Of a DNA stretch of 64,000 bases, positions 16,822 to 24,936 are shown one piece after another. Position numbers and translations under genes: made by a program. Numbering within the stretch: the first letter of the stretch is position 1; the number at the start of each line of letters is the position of its first letter. Where the stretch lies: NCBI GenBank assembly GCA_900553815.1, contig USEY01000005.1:22290-86289 (forward strand), written 5' to 3'. The stretch comes from an uncultured Bacteroides sp. (GTDB lineage Bacteria > Bacteroidota > Bacteroidia > Bacteroidales > Bacteroidaceae). Below the pieces are notes generated by a model that made no database searches, was not told the DNA's origin, and saw only the letters and a program-made list of their open reading frames with translations.

Positions 16822-18231
16822 CTATTGTTTTCCGCCTTCTTCGGACCAACACTCCAAATCGGCTTCTATCTCCGGGAGCTGTTTCTTGCAAAAGACCGGG
16901 TCTTTAATGCCCCGGCGCTTCTGTGCCAGGTAATCATCGAGTAACCGAAAAGCGTATTTACCAAGCAAACTGATGGCAATAAGATTGAAAAGTGCCATCA
17001 GTCCCATGGTAATATCGGCCAATCCCCAAGCCACCTCCAAGGAAGCGACAGCACCAAACATGACCATACCTCCTACCAGCAACCGATAGACAACCAGCAC
17101 CCATTTGCTGCGACTGAAATAGCGGATATTGGCCTCACCGTAATAATAGTTGCCCAGAATACTGCTAAATGCAAAAAAGAAAAGGGCAACCGCAACAAAT
17201 ACATTTCCCCACTGGCCAATTTCGTGTGTCAGTGCCAGCTGGGTTAGCTGTACTCCATTGGTCTCTCCATTGATAGATACCCCGCTGAAGAGAATAATAA
17301 AAGCCGTGCAGGTGCAGATAAGCAAGGTATCGGTAAATACGCCTAAAGCCTGAATCAGTCCTTGCTTGACAGGATGAGTGACATGAGCCGTAGCTGCCAC
17401 ATTGGGAGCAGAACCCATACCGGCCTCGTTGCTGAACAATCCGCGTTTAATGCCTTGCATCAAAGCAGCACCCACACTGCCTCCCAAAGCCTGTTCCCAA
17501 CCAAATGCATGGGAAACAATAAGACGGATGACGGCCGGAACCTCCGTAATGTTCAATGCCACAATGAACAAGGCCAGCAATACGTAGCCCAGTGCCATGA
17601 CCGGTACAAGAATACTGCTGACACGTGCAATGCGCTGCACACCTCCAAAGATGATGAGAATGGTACTCACCGTAATGACCAGCCCCACCACAGTGTGTTC
17701 CCAACCAAAAGCATGCTCGAAAGCAGCACAGATGGTATTGCTCTGCACCGAATTGAAGGCAAAACCGAAGGTTATAGTAATGAGAACTGCAAACAGGGTA
17801 CCCATCCAAGGCTGCTTAAGTCCCTTGCGCATATAATAAGCCGGACCACCGACGTAGGAATCTTTACCATGAGTCTTGTACAACTGCGCCAAAGTAGACT
17901 CGACAAACGAACTTGCCGCACCCAGCAGAGCCATGAGCCACATCCAGAAAACGGCTCCCGGCCCGCCAACTGCAATAGCGGTGGCTACACCGGCCAGATT
18001 ACCTGTCCCCACGCGACTGGCTATAGATATGGCAAATGCCTGAAAAGAAGAAATATGCTTCTCGCCGTTTTCGGGCTTACCAGCCGACTCACCCAAAAGA
18101 CGAACCATCTCCCCGAACATGCGTATCTGTACAAATTTCGTCTTCAGGCTAAACCACAACGCGCAACATAGAAGAAGCGCCAAAAGAATATAAGTCCAAA
18201 GCAAATCGTTGATGAAGTTAATGACAGTCAT
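16822..18231 (-). CDS. Alanine/glycine:cation symporter (AGCS family)
   Basis: A 469-residue inner-membrane carrier that imports alanine or glycine with Na+ or H+. At least ten hydrophobic segments are visible. Family signatures are VGTGNLAGVATAIAVGGPGAVFWMW (the AGCS G-T-G-N-[IL]-x-G-V motif, residues about 75-97), SYVGGPAYYMRKG, and GIKRGLFSNEAGMGSAPNVAATA (the F-S-N-E-A-G signature). The start at ATG 18229-18231 precedes the first membrane helix directly. No clear operon partners. Confidence 0.93.
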   Translation of the reverse strand: MTVINFINDLLWTYILLALLLCCALWFSLKTKFVQIRMFGEMVRLLGESAGKPENGEKHISSFQAFAISIASRVGTGNLAGVATAIAVGGPGAVFWMWLMALLGAASSFVESTLAQLYKTHGKDSYVGGPAYYMRKGLKQPWMGTLFAVLITITFGFAFNSVQSNTICAAFEHAFGWEHTVVGLVITVSTILIIFGGVQRIARVSSILVPVMALGYVLLALFIVALNITEVPAVIRLIVSHAFGWEQALGGSVGAALMQGIKRGLFSNEAGMGSAPNVAATAHVTHPVKQGLIQALGVFTDTLLICTCTAFIILFSGVSINGETNGVQLTQLALTHEIGQWGNVFVAVALFFFAFSSILGNYYYGEANIRYFSRSKWVLVVYRLLVGGMVMFGAVASLEVAWGLADITMGLMALFNLIAISLLGKYAFRLLDDYLAQKRRGIKDPVFCKKQLPEIEADLECWSEEGGKQ

Positions 18232-18280
18232 GATGCTAAATGAAAAGGAGATTGAAGTGAAAAATATCTATGTTTCGCTG

Positions 18281-18922
18281 TTACTTGAGTTTGAAATGAA
18301 ACTTATGGTCTTCAAACACAGCCTCAACAATGCCATAACGAATGAACTTGGCCAACAAATGCTGTGCTGCCGGTCGAGACAGATGCGCCAACCGGCAATA
18401 GCGGTTAAGCGACAGACGGTCATTGTCTTGCAACAACTGGAGCAACAACCGTTCGCGTTCGGTAAACTCTATCAACTCACCTTCTTCACGCCCACTTTGC
18501 TGCCAGACCCGCAAGTGTACAGGAGTTGCCAATATGTTTTCATCTTTTATACGCAGATAAGCCAACCATTTGCCATCGTTGTCCTGAGCATATACAGGTT
18601 TTTCCGGGCTTTCCTCTATTTGGACAAGAAGCACTGTCTTGTTCTCTACCAGGTAGTTTTGCATGCTGCACTTCACCTGTGGCTTGCAATACATTTCAGC
18701 AGCCGCTTCAATCATATATTGCTCTTCGGCCGACTGCACACCTGCTATTTTCCCATTATCCTTTACTCCAATCAACAACCGCCCTCCTTGCGTATTGGCA
18801 AAGGCTGATAAGGTTTTAGCAATCTTGCGCGCGTCTGAAATTTCAAATTTAAAATCTTGTTGCCAATGTTCGCCTTCGGCTATCAAAGCGTGTATGTAGT
18901 CTGTTTTTATCTGCACTTTCAT
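18281..18922 (-). CDS. AlbA/Schlafen-type putative regulator with winged-helix C-terminus
   Basis: A 213-residue protein with an AlbA_2 domain: EGEHWQQDFKFEISDARKIAKTLSAFANTQGGRLLIGVKDNG (residues about 16-57) is the hallmark F-E-x-x-x-x, A-F-A-N-T-x-G-G, G-V-x-D-x-G pattern. The C-terminal 60 residues (ERERLLLQLLQDNDRLSLNRYCRLAHLSRPAAQHLLAKF) look like a winged helix. I start at MKVQIKTDYIH (ATG 18920-18922); the longer frame is antisense to the histone gene. The start lies only 4 nt after a TACTTTTG promoter element, so the mRNA may be leaderless. Confidence 0.8.
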   Translation of the reverse strand: MKVQIKTDYIHALIAEGEHWQQDFKFEISDARKIAKTLSAFANTQGGRLLIGVKDNGKIAGVQSAEEQYMIEAAAEMYCKPQVKCSMQNYLVENKTVLLVQIEESPEKPVYAQDNDGKWLAYLRIKDENILATPVHLRVWQQSGREEGELIEFTERERLLLQLLQDNDRLSLNRYCRLAHLSRPAAQHLLAKFIRYGIVEAVFEDHKFHFKLK

Positions 18923-18926
18923 GCCA

Positions 18927-18934
18927 CAAAAGTA
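18927..18934 (-). promoter_or_regulatory. -7 promoter element abutting the AlbA-type gene start
   Basis: The minus strand reads TACTTTTG, then TGGC, then the ATG. Transcription from it would begin at or next to the start codon. Confidence 0.5.
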
Positions 18935-19028
18935 GACAAAAAACCTTAAATGCCACTTTTTTATATCAAATTCTCTTTTTTTACTCAAAAAAAATCTCAT
19001 TTCCCTGCGTATATTCCAAGAAAGAATG

Positions 19029-19036
19029 TATTTTTG
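19029..19036 (+). promoter_or_regulatory. -7 promoter element of the histone-like gene
   Basis: TATTTTTG matches TAnnTTTG, 35 nt before the ATG at 19071. Confidence 0.55.
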
Positions 19037-19070
19037 CCAGACATTATTAACAAAGAAAAATAAAAGGGTT

Positions 19071-19244
19071 ATGAAAGAATTAATTGAAAAAGTTGCAGAA
19101 CTGTATGCAGCGTTCGAAAAAGATGCAAAAGCACAGGTAGAAAATGGAAACAAAGCCGCTGGCACTCGTGCACGTAAAGCTTCTTTGGAGATTGAAAAGG
19201 CAATGAAGGCTTTCCGCAAGGCATCTTTAGAAGCTGCCAAATAA
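19071..19244 (+). CDS. Histone H1-like small basic protein (Bacteroidetes Hc1-type)
   Basis: A 57-residue, Lys/Ala/Glu-rich helical protein. It begins MKELIEKVAELYAAFEKDAK, continues with GNKAAGTRARKASLEIEKAM and ends with an FRKASLEAAK repeat. It matches the small histone-H1-like (Hc1) protein found in nearly every Bacteroidetes genome, presumably DNA-binding through the basic C-terminal half. The upstream Met at 19026 lies within the promoter element, so the ATG at 19071 is chosen. A strong terminator follows. Confidence 0.88.
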   Translation: MKELIEKVAELYAAFEKDAKAQVENGNKAAGTRARKASLEIEKAMKAFRKASLEAAK

Positions 19245-19267
19245 TATTGCAGGCCGAAGTAAAAAAG

Positions 19268-19314
19268 GAAGAGCCACTCCTTGAAACGTCAAGGATGTGG
19301 CTCTTCTTTTATGT
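19268..19314 (+). terminator. Terminator after the histone-like gene
   Basis: GAAGAGCCAC and CCTTGA pair with TCAAGG and GTGGCTCTTC, followed by a T-run. Confidence 0.92.
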
Positions 19315-19456
19315 AATATTCTCAGAAAATATAAGAGGGAAATAAGAAAGATGTCCCTCATCTTTCTATTCCACCACAACCATCTTATTTCCAATATTTT
19401 ATCAACGTTACCACTTAAAAGCAAATTTTCAGCTTGGTACTGCTGGCTGCTTTCAC

Positions 19457-19464
19457 TATCTTTG
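19457..19464 (+). promoter_or_regulatory. Promoter of the radical-SAM repair operon
   Basis: TATCTTTG with a TTG at 19434-19436, a 20-bp spacer. This is one of the best matches to the Bacteroides promoter in the window. Confidence 0.65.
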
Positions 19465-19536
19465 CGCTGCAAGAAACTGCCTCACACTCTCTTTTTTCTA
19501 AACAAGAGCGATGCAGAAACAAATTGAAATATCAGC

Positions 19537-20805
19537 ATGAAAGAAGAAGTACTCAGGAAACTGAAGATACTGGCCGAATCGGCCAAATACGACGTATCGT
19601 GCTCAAGTAGTGGAACAGTGCGGGCCAACAAGCCCGGCATGCTGGGCAACACGGTGGGCGGCATGGGCATTTGCCACAGCTTTGCCGAAGACGGACGTTG
19701 CATCTCCTTGCTAAAGGTCATGCTGACCAACTATTGCATTTACGATTGCGCCTACTGCATCAACCGCCGAACAAACGATTTGCCACGGGCCACATTGTCG
19801 GTCAGTGAACTGGTAGAACTGACCATGGAATTTTACAGGCGAAACTACATAGAGGGATTGTTTCTGAGCAGTGGCGTAGTACGAAACCCCGATTACACCA
19901 TGGAGCGGCTAGTCCGCGTGGCCAAAGACTTAAGGCTAGTACACCGTTTCAACGGCTACATTCACCTGAAAAGTATTCCCGGAGCCAGCCAGGAACTGGT
20001 GCACGAGGCCGGACTGTATGCCGACAGGCTAAGCGTCAACATAGAGATACCCAAAGAAGAGAACCTGAAACTGCTGGCACCGGAGAAAGACCATGCCAGC
20101 GTACTGGCTCCCATGCGCTACATCCAGCAGGGAGTGGCACAAAACCGGGAAGAGAAACGTCACTTCAGGCACACGCCCCGGTTTGTACCAGCCGGGCAGA
20201 GCACACAACTCATTGTGGGAGCCACGCCAGAGACAGACAAAGACATACTGACCCTGACCTCCTCCCTTTACAGCAGACCGTCCATGCGACGCGTCTACTA
20301 CTCAGGCTACATCTCGGTCAACACCTACGACAAGCGTCTGCCGGCCCTGAAGCAACCACCGCTTGTACGCGAAAACCGGCTCTACCAGGCCGACTGGCTG
20401 CTACGATTCTACCAATTCAAGGTAGAAGAGATTGTAGACGATGCCTATCCCCTACTCGATTTGGAACTGGACCCCAAGCTGGCATGGGCATTGCGACATC
20501 CCGAATATTTCCCGGTCGACATAAATCGGGCCGACTATGAAATGCTGCTGCGCATACCGGGTGTGGGAGTCAAGTCGGCACGTCTCATTGTGGCTTCACG
20601 CCGTTTCTCCCGCTTGGGATTTGATGAACTCAAAAAGATGGGAGTAGTGATGAAGAAAGCCCAATACTTCATCACCTGCCACGAATTGCCCGGTAAAACC
20701 ATTCATGAACTTACACCGCAGGGCGTGAGAAAGCTGCTGGTGAGCAAGACTCCGAAAAAGAAAGCAGACGAACGCCAGCTGTTACTCGATTTCAAGGAGG
20801 AATAA
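19537..20805 (+). CDS. Putative DNA modification/repair radical SAM protein (rSAM_link_UDG, TIGR03916)
   Basis: A 422-residue radical S-adenosylmethionine enzyme. The Fe-S cluster cysteines are in NYCIYDCAYCINRR (C-x3-C-x2-C, residues about 67-74). The N-terminal SAKYDVSCSSSG and GGMGICHSFAEDGRCISLLK are family hallmarks. The C-terminal part holds a helix-hairpin-helix DNA-binding segment, INRADYEMLLRIPGVGVKSARLIV (residues about 329-352). The family is named for its genomic link with UDG-domain proteins. The partner gene starts 3 nt after the stop with its SD inside this gene. Reaction unknown to me. Confidence 0.88.
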   Translation: MKEEVLRKLKILAESAKYDVSCSSSGTVRANKPGMLGNTVGGMGICHSFAEDGRCISLLKVMLTNYCIYDCAYCINRRTNDLPRATLSVSELVELTMEFYRRNYIEGLFLSSGVVRNPDYTMERLVRVAKDLRLVHRFNGYIHLKSIPGASQELVHEAGLYADRLSVNIEIPKEENLKLLAPEKDHASVLAPMRYIQQGVAQNREEKRHFRHTPRFVPAGQSTQLIVGATPETDKDILTLTSSLYSRPSMRRVYYSGYISVNTYDKRLPALKQPPLVRENRLYQADWLLRFYQFKVEEIVDDAYPLLDLELDPKLAWALRHPEYFPVDINRADYEMLLRIPGVGVKSARLIVASRRFSRLGFDELKKMGVVMKKAQYFITCHELPGKTIHELTPQGVRKLLVSKTPKKKADERQLLLDFKEE

Positions 20806-20808
20806 CGC

Positions 20809-21615
20809 ATGTACAAGACAACGGGAATGACAGTTTTTATATTCGACTACACCTTCGAGGGATTGCTCTCCTGCGTATTCGAAGCCTACGTGCGACGCGT
20901 ATTCCCTTCAGTCCTGCTGGCCGAGGGGTGCCCGTTGCCTCTGTTTCACGATGAAGTGTATAAAGTGGAAACCGACCCCGCAAAGGCCGAACGTGTGTGG
21001 AACGGCCTGGCCAAGAAACTGTCGCCTCACGCCATGACCTGCCTGGCCCAATGTTGGCTGGCCGAAGAAGAAGAAACACCGATGCTGTTGTTCAGATATA
21101 TATGCAAAGCTGTAGACGCCCCACGCTCCATCGAAACCAACTTTGCCGACCCTGACGTGCTCGACTTTGCCCGCATGTGGAAACGTGTGGATTGGGAACG
21201 TGTACGACTGATGCAGTTTGTCCGTTTCCAAAAGGCTGCCGACGGCACTTTCTTCGCTCCCGTCGAACCTGTGAAGAATGCCCTTCCGCTAATCACTGAC
21301 CACTTCCGCGACCGCTTTGCCGACCAGCGTTGGCTCATCTTCGACATGGGGCGCCGCTACGGGTTCTATTACGACCTGCACCAAGTCAGCTATGTCACCT
21401 TCGATGAAGACTCGACCTCTTCCCATTTCATCACCGGTATGCTCGACGAAAAGCTTGCCCACGAAGACGAGGTCCTTATCCAGCAACTGTGGAAGACCTA
21501 CTTCAAGGCCATCTGTATCAAGGAACGACTCAATCCACGCAAGCACCGGCAAGACATGCCTGTGCGCTACTGGAAATACCTGACGGAGAAGCAACAAAAA
21601 ACACGGCAGAGGTAA
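20809..21615 (+). CDS. TIGR03915-family putative DNA repair protein, partner of the radical SAM enzyme
   Basis: A 268-residue protein. The core motif FIFDYTFEGLLSCVFEAY at the N-terminus and PRKHRQDMPVRYWKYLTE at the C-terminus identify the DUF4130/TIGR03915 family (probable DNA metabolism protein). In many bacteria this domain is fused to a uracil-DNA glycosylase; here it stands alone. I keep the Met at 20809 because AAGGAGG lies 8 nt before it, although homologues usually begin at the later MTVFIFDYTF. Tightly coupled to the upstream radical SAM gene. Confidence 0.85.
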   Translation: MYKTTGMTVFIFDYTFEGLLSCVFEAYVRRVFPSVLLAEGCPLPLFHDEVYKVETDPAKAERVWNGLAKKLSPHAMTCLAQCWLAEEEETPMLLFRYICKAVDAPRSIETNFADPDVLDFARMWKRVDWERVRLMQFVRFQKAADGTFFAPVEPVKNALPLITDHFRDRFADQRWLIFDMGRRYGFYYDLHQVSYVTFDEDSTSSHFITGMLDEKLAHEDEVLIQQLWKTYFKAICIKERLNPRKHRQDMPVRYWKYLTEKQQKTRQR

Positions 21616-21630
21616 GTCCCTGCTGCCGTG
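21592..21630 (-). terminator. Shared terminator between convergent genes
   Basis: CACGGCAG at 21602-21609 pairs with CTGCCGTG at 21623-21630. On the minus strand the hairpin is followed by a long T-run (A-run at 21595-21601 on the plus strand). It ends the lytic transglycosylase transcript and may also serve the plus strand. Confidence 0.75.
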
Positions 21631-21665
21631 CATCATTGCATATTAAGGTAAAAAGCAAATTGTTC

Positions 21666-22646
21666 TCAATTGATTACCCAATTCTTATTGTGAGGCTTAA
21701 TCTGCTTGGGGTCGTAGTTCATGCCCACCTGCGTTGGTATGCGAAGTACATAGGTACGGCCGCTCTTGTTCTGCAAGTGGTGTTGCCTCAACCAGGGATT
21801 GGCATCCTTGAGCTGTGCAAAAGTGATGCCTTGCTCGCGTGCGAAAGAAGCCAGCGTGTCAATACCCTTCGTCACCGTGACTTCGGTATAAGGGATGGAA
21901 GGATAGAGCTGTTCGCGCTTCAGCAGAAAGCCGTAGCGTTGCGGATTGCTGAACACCGCCTTGGCAGCCAGCAGCCGGAACATGTAGCGCGAGGTTTCTT
22001 CCACCAGCCAAAGGTCCGCAGCCTGGTCTACCTGCTGTTTCCGCATTTCGCTCGATATGCGTCCCTGCCCCGCATTGTAGGAAGCGGCCACGCAGAGCCA
22101 GTTTCCATACTTGGCATAAGCCTGCTTCAGATACTTGCAGGCAGCACGGGTTTCTTTCTCTACATGATAGCGCTCGTCGATGTTGGCATTGACTTCCAGT
22201 CCGAACTCACGCCCGGTAGACTGCATAAACTGCCACATACCGGCAGCTCCGGCTGGCGATTTGGCTAAGGGATTAAGGCCACTTTCGATAATAGCCAGGT
22301 ATTTAAAGTCATCGGGAATGCCATTTTCCTTCAAGATAGGCTCTATCACAGGGAAATATCGATTGGCCCGCTTAATGCTGAGCATGGTACTGGAGTGCAT
22401 GTAGCAAAATGACATCAGTTCACGATCCATGCGCTCGCGATGGTCATAGCGCTTCAAATCAACGACTTGCCCGGCAAACTCTATCTGGCTGGGCACTGAC
22501 GGGGGGGCCACCAGGCTGGGCACTTCGCTCTTCACCGAGTCGCGCTCAGGGTCAAAATGTTGATTACCCACCAGAAAAGGCAGGCTCACTCCTACTGACA
22601 AGGCTATGGCGCCCGTAAGGAGTAAATGTATGGAATGTCTCTTCAT
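21666..22646 (-). CDS. MltD-like membrane-bound lytic transglycosylase (SLT domain)
   Basis: A 326-residue periplasmic peptidoglycan lytic transglycosylase. Residues 8-28 form an N-terminal signal or anchor. The SLT catalytic domain spans about residues 95-215, with the catalytic Glu in KYLAIIESGLNPLAKSPAGAAGMWQFM and the conserved VAASYNAGQGRI. The C-terminal YTEVTVTKGIDTLASFAREQGITFAQLKDANPWL resembles one LysM repeat. The order signal-SLT-LysM is that of MltD, but with a single LysM. Monocistronic. Confidence 0.9.
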   Translation of the reverse strand: MKRHSIHLLLTGAIALSVGVSLPFLVGNQHFDPERDSVKSEVPSLVAPPSVPSQIEFAGQVVDLKRYDHRERMDRELMSFCYMHSSTMLSIKRANRYFPVIEPILKENGIPDDFKYLAIIESGLNPLAKSPAGAAGMWQFMQSTGREFGLEVNANIDERYHVEKETRAACKYLKQAYAKYGNWLCVAASYNAGQGRISSEMRKQQVDQAADLWLVEETSRYMFRLLAAKAVFSNPQRYGFLLKREQLYPSIPYTEVTVTKGIDTLASFAREQGITFAQLKDANPWLRQHHLQNKSGRTYVLRIPTQVGMNYDPKQIKPHNKNWVIN

Positions 22647-22725
22647 AATTTTCCTTGTTTATATTCGTTTGTCTATGTATGTTTATCTCTCATTCTCAAT
22701 ATGTTTTCTTACAGGTACAGGCCTG

Positions 22726-23487
22726 TTACTTCACCCTCATCCGCTCCCATATCCAACGGGGAATCAATTTCCACCCCGCTACCAGCAGACGGTATCGGAA
22801 GTCGATGACAGCAACCCGCTTCTTCTTTTCTATGGCATGCACTATGTGGCGGGCTACCACCTGAGGCTTCATCAGCATGGGATACTTATAGTTGCCATTC
22901 AGCAAGTCAGTATCCACAAAACCCGGACGAATATCGGTAAAGCGGATGTCTACTCCCTCCATGTGTGCCAACTGTGCCAAAGCCTCTATGTAAGTATTCT
23001 GAAAACGCTTGGTGGCCGAATAAGCCGGTGCCGCCCCCAGCCCCTTGGTACCGGCAATGGAACTGATGACGGCAATATGACCGCCGCCCTGCTGCCTGAA
23101 GTAGCGATAGGCAGCCGTTACCATTCGTGTAAAGCCCTCGGCATTCGTGCGGAGCGTATCCAGTTCCACCGAAGGGTCGAGCGATGGATTCTGATGCCCG
23201 ATGCCGGCACTCAGCAGGAAGACATCCATCCCGCCCATGCGGTCGGCCAATGTCTGTAGAAGGGCCGGAGCTTCCGGGCAGGTGACGTCCATTGCCTGAA
23301 TCTCCGTCTGCTCGGGAGCCTCGGCCTTCAAAGCCTGTAAAGCCTCCAGCCGACGCCCTGCCACGCCTATGAGCCAGCCCTTGTTTCGGAGCTGAACGGC
23401 CACTTCGCGCCCGATGCCCGAAGTAGCACCTACGATGATGACACGGCGCGATTGCCGCAAATGCTGTTTCTGTATGTGGTCTAACAC
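22726..23487 (-). CDS. Short-chain dehydrogenase/reductase
   Basis: A 253-residue SDR oxidoreductase (NAD(P)H-dependent, substrate unknown). Visible are the cofactor motif VGATSGIGREVAVQL, the LSAGIGHQNP segment, the catalytic Ser in VISSIAGTKG and YSATK (Tyr and Lys). No ATG precedes the domain. I choose the GTG at 23485-23487 because AAAAGGA lies 8-13 nt before it and because the further GTG at 23526 overlaps the TACTTTTG promoter element. Start therefore moderately certain. Confidence 0.85.
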   Translation of the reverse strand: MLDHIQKQHLRQSRRVIIVGATSGIGREVAVQLRNKGWLIGVAGRRLEALQALKAEAPEQTEIQAMDVTCPEAPALLQTLADRMGGMDVFLLSAGIGHQNPSLDPSVELDTLRTNAEGFTRMVTAAYRYFRQQGGGHIAVISSIAGTKGLGAAPAYSATKRFQNTYIEALAQLAHMEGVDIRFTDIRPGFVDTDLLNGNYKYPMLMKPQVVARHIVHAIEKKKRVAVIDFRYRLLVAGWKLIPRWIWERMRVK

Positions 23488-23525
23488 TTTCTTGTATCCT
23501 TTTATGATTGTCTGACGTCTGCGCA

Positions 23526-23533
23526 CAAAAGTA
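23526..23533 (-). promoter_or_regulatory. -7 promoter element of the SDR gene
   Basis: The minus strand reads TACTTTTG. Its position decides the SDR start by excluding the upstream GTG. Confidence 0.5.
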
Positions 23534-23698
23534 ACGTTTTTCTGTTACTAAACAGAGAAAAGGCTGATTTATTTATAGCGAGACTGCCAAATGCTCCTTC
23601 CCAACCAAGTGCGGCACATTCAGCTGCCGGGAAAGGCATATACGTTCCCAATAGAATTGAGACTGCAGTAGCACTATACTGATGCCTATTGTGCGAAC

Positions 23699-23819
23699 GC
23701 GCAACAGACAAATGCACGGGCGCGCAACAGACAAATGCACGGACGCGCAACAGACAAATGCACGGGCGCGCAACAGACAAATGCACGGGCGCGCAACAGG
23801 TAAATGCGCGAACGCGCAT
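23699..23819. repeat. Repeat array B: five 23-bp direct repeats
   Basis: Units GCGCAACAGACAAATGCACG plus three variable bases start at 23699, 23722, 23745, 23768 and 23791, exactly 23 bp apart. Partial units lie on both sides (GTGCGAAC before, GCGCAT after). Neighbouring units meet in short inverted repeats such as TGCGCG-AA-CGCGCA. The array sits in the 640-bp gap between the divergent SDR and MaoC genes. The rest of the gap holds promoters and no gene I can support. Confidence 0.93.
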
Positions 23820-23986
23820 CGATAATCCGCATACCCGCAAGGCCGCCAACCACAGCCATACGAGTGCAAATAAATACCAGACTCCAAGAAACAGTCCGCA
23901 TAGGATGAAACAAGCCAAACGAACAAAAAAGGTAAATAAACGTTGAAGAAGCCTACCAATAAATGTTGTAATGAAAAGTTTTTCCC

Positions 23987-23994
23987 TATCTTTG
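23987..23994 (+). promoter_or_regulatory. Promoter of the MaoC gene
   Basis: TATCTTTG with a TTG at 23966-23968 (18-bp spacer). It predicts an unusually long leader of about 120 nt before the ATG at 24126. Confidence 0.6.
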
Positions 23995-24125
23995 CCTATC
24001 CGAGGAAACCAAGGCCTTACTTTCCCAACAAATGCAAGGCAAATGTCGCTCCCCCCAAACAACAAAAACAGGCATTAAGCCCAAAACGCAAAGAAACAAA
24101 CAACTTTATTTATATACAGTATTCT

Positions 24126-24590
24126 ATGGAAAAAGTAATTATCAACTCGTACGAAGATTTTGAGAAGCTGGTTGGCCAGCAGATAGGAGTATCGGATTAT
24201 GTAGAACTGCCGCAAGAGCGCATCAACCTCTTTGCCGATGCCACGCTGGACCACCAGTGGATTCACGTAGACCCCGAACGCGCCAAAGTAGAGAGCCCCT
24301 TCCACAGCACCATTGCCCACGGCTATCTCACCCTGTCCATGTTGCCTTACTTCTGGGGACAGATTATCGAAGTAAACAACCTGAAGATGATGATAAACTA
24401 TGGCATGGACAAGATGAAGTTCGGACAGGCAGTTCTGTGCGGCCAACGCATCCGCCTGGTGGCATATCTCCAATCGCTGGTCAACCTGCGTGGCGTGGCC
24501 AAAGCCGAAATCAAGTTTGCCATTGAGATAGAAGGCGCCAAGAAGAATGCCCTCGAAGGAGTGGCCACCTTCCTGTATTACTTCAACTAA
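24126..24590 (+). CDS. MaoC-like (R)-hydratase family protein
   Basis: A 154-residue hot-dog-fold protein of the MaoC/(R)-specific enoyl-CoA hydratase family. The hydratase-2 motif is visible as LFADATLDHQWIHVDPERA followed by STIAHGYLTLSMLP (catalytic Asp and His). I start at MEKVIINSYEDF; the longer frame adds 61 unconserved, Lys/Pro-rich residues and crosses the promoter region. It should hydrate an enoyl-CoA; the pathway is not shown by neighbours. A small zinc-ribbon gene follows 22 nt later. Confidence 0.9.
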   Translation: MEKVIINSYEDFEKLVGQQIGVSDYVELPQERINLFADATLDHQWIHVDPERAKVESPFHSTIAHGYLTLSMLPYFWGQIIEVNNLKMMINYGMDKMKFGQAVLCGQRIRLVAYLQSLVNLRGVAKAEIKFAIEIEGAKKNALEGVATFLYYFN

Positions 24591-24612
24591 TCAGTACAGC
24601 CCAAGACGACTT

Positions 24613-24825
24613 ATGCAAAAGTTACTTTGCCCACAATGCCAGGTAGGCATCTTCTATGTACTCAACGCACAAGGAGACCGCTGTCCGGTCTACGTAACAA
24701 AGAACGGAGAAATTGTGCCTAAGAACCCAGGCAGTTCGCTCGAAGGATTCAACCTGGACGAGGTCTACTGCATGGGCTGTTCTTGGCATGGAAGCCCCAA
24801 GCGGTTACAAAACTACAGGCCCTGA
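24613..24825 (+). CDS. Small zinc-ribbon protein, unknown function
   Basis: A 70-residue cytoplasmic protein. Two Cys pairs suit a zinc ribbon: CPQC near residues 5-8 and CMGC near residues 54-57, with an intervening basic beta-rich segment (GDRCPVYVTKNGEIVPK). I start at MQKLLCPQCQ. It shares a transcript with the MaoC gene and precedes a strong terminator. Function unknown. Confidence 0.75.
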   Translation: MQKLLCPQCQVGIFYVLNAQGDRCPVYVTKNGEIVPKNPGSSLEGFNLDEVYCMGCSWHGSPKRLQNYRP

Positions 24826-24855
24826 CAAAATAACCGTTGCGGGGTACATATACAA

Positions 24856-24902
24856 GACGAGGATACACGCTCATGACGGTGCGTGTATCCTCGTCTGCTT
24901 TT
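24856..24902 (+). terminator. Terminator of the MaoC operon
   Basis: GACGAGGATACACGC pairs perfectly with GCGTGTATCCTCGTC around a ten-base loop, then TGCTTTT. Confidence 0.93.
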
Positions 24903-24936
24903 CAGACTACCCCAGTCTGCCCCCTTCCTACAGCCT

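Noticed and set aside
23699-23819. CRISPR array
   Set aside because: Units are contiguous, 23 bp, and have no spacers. No cas genes are in the window.
23502-24065. Minus-strand frame with a hydrophobic segment across repeat array B
   Set aside because: No ATG near the hydrophobic part, it runs through the 23-bp repeats and the SDR start, and overlaps the MaoC promoter. A short membrane peptide with a non-ATG start cannot be excluded, but nothing supports it.
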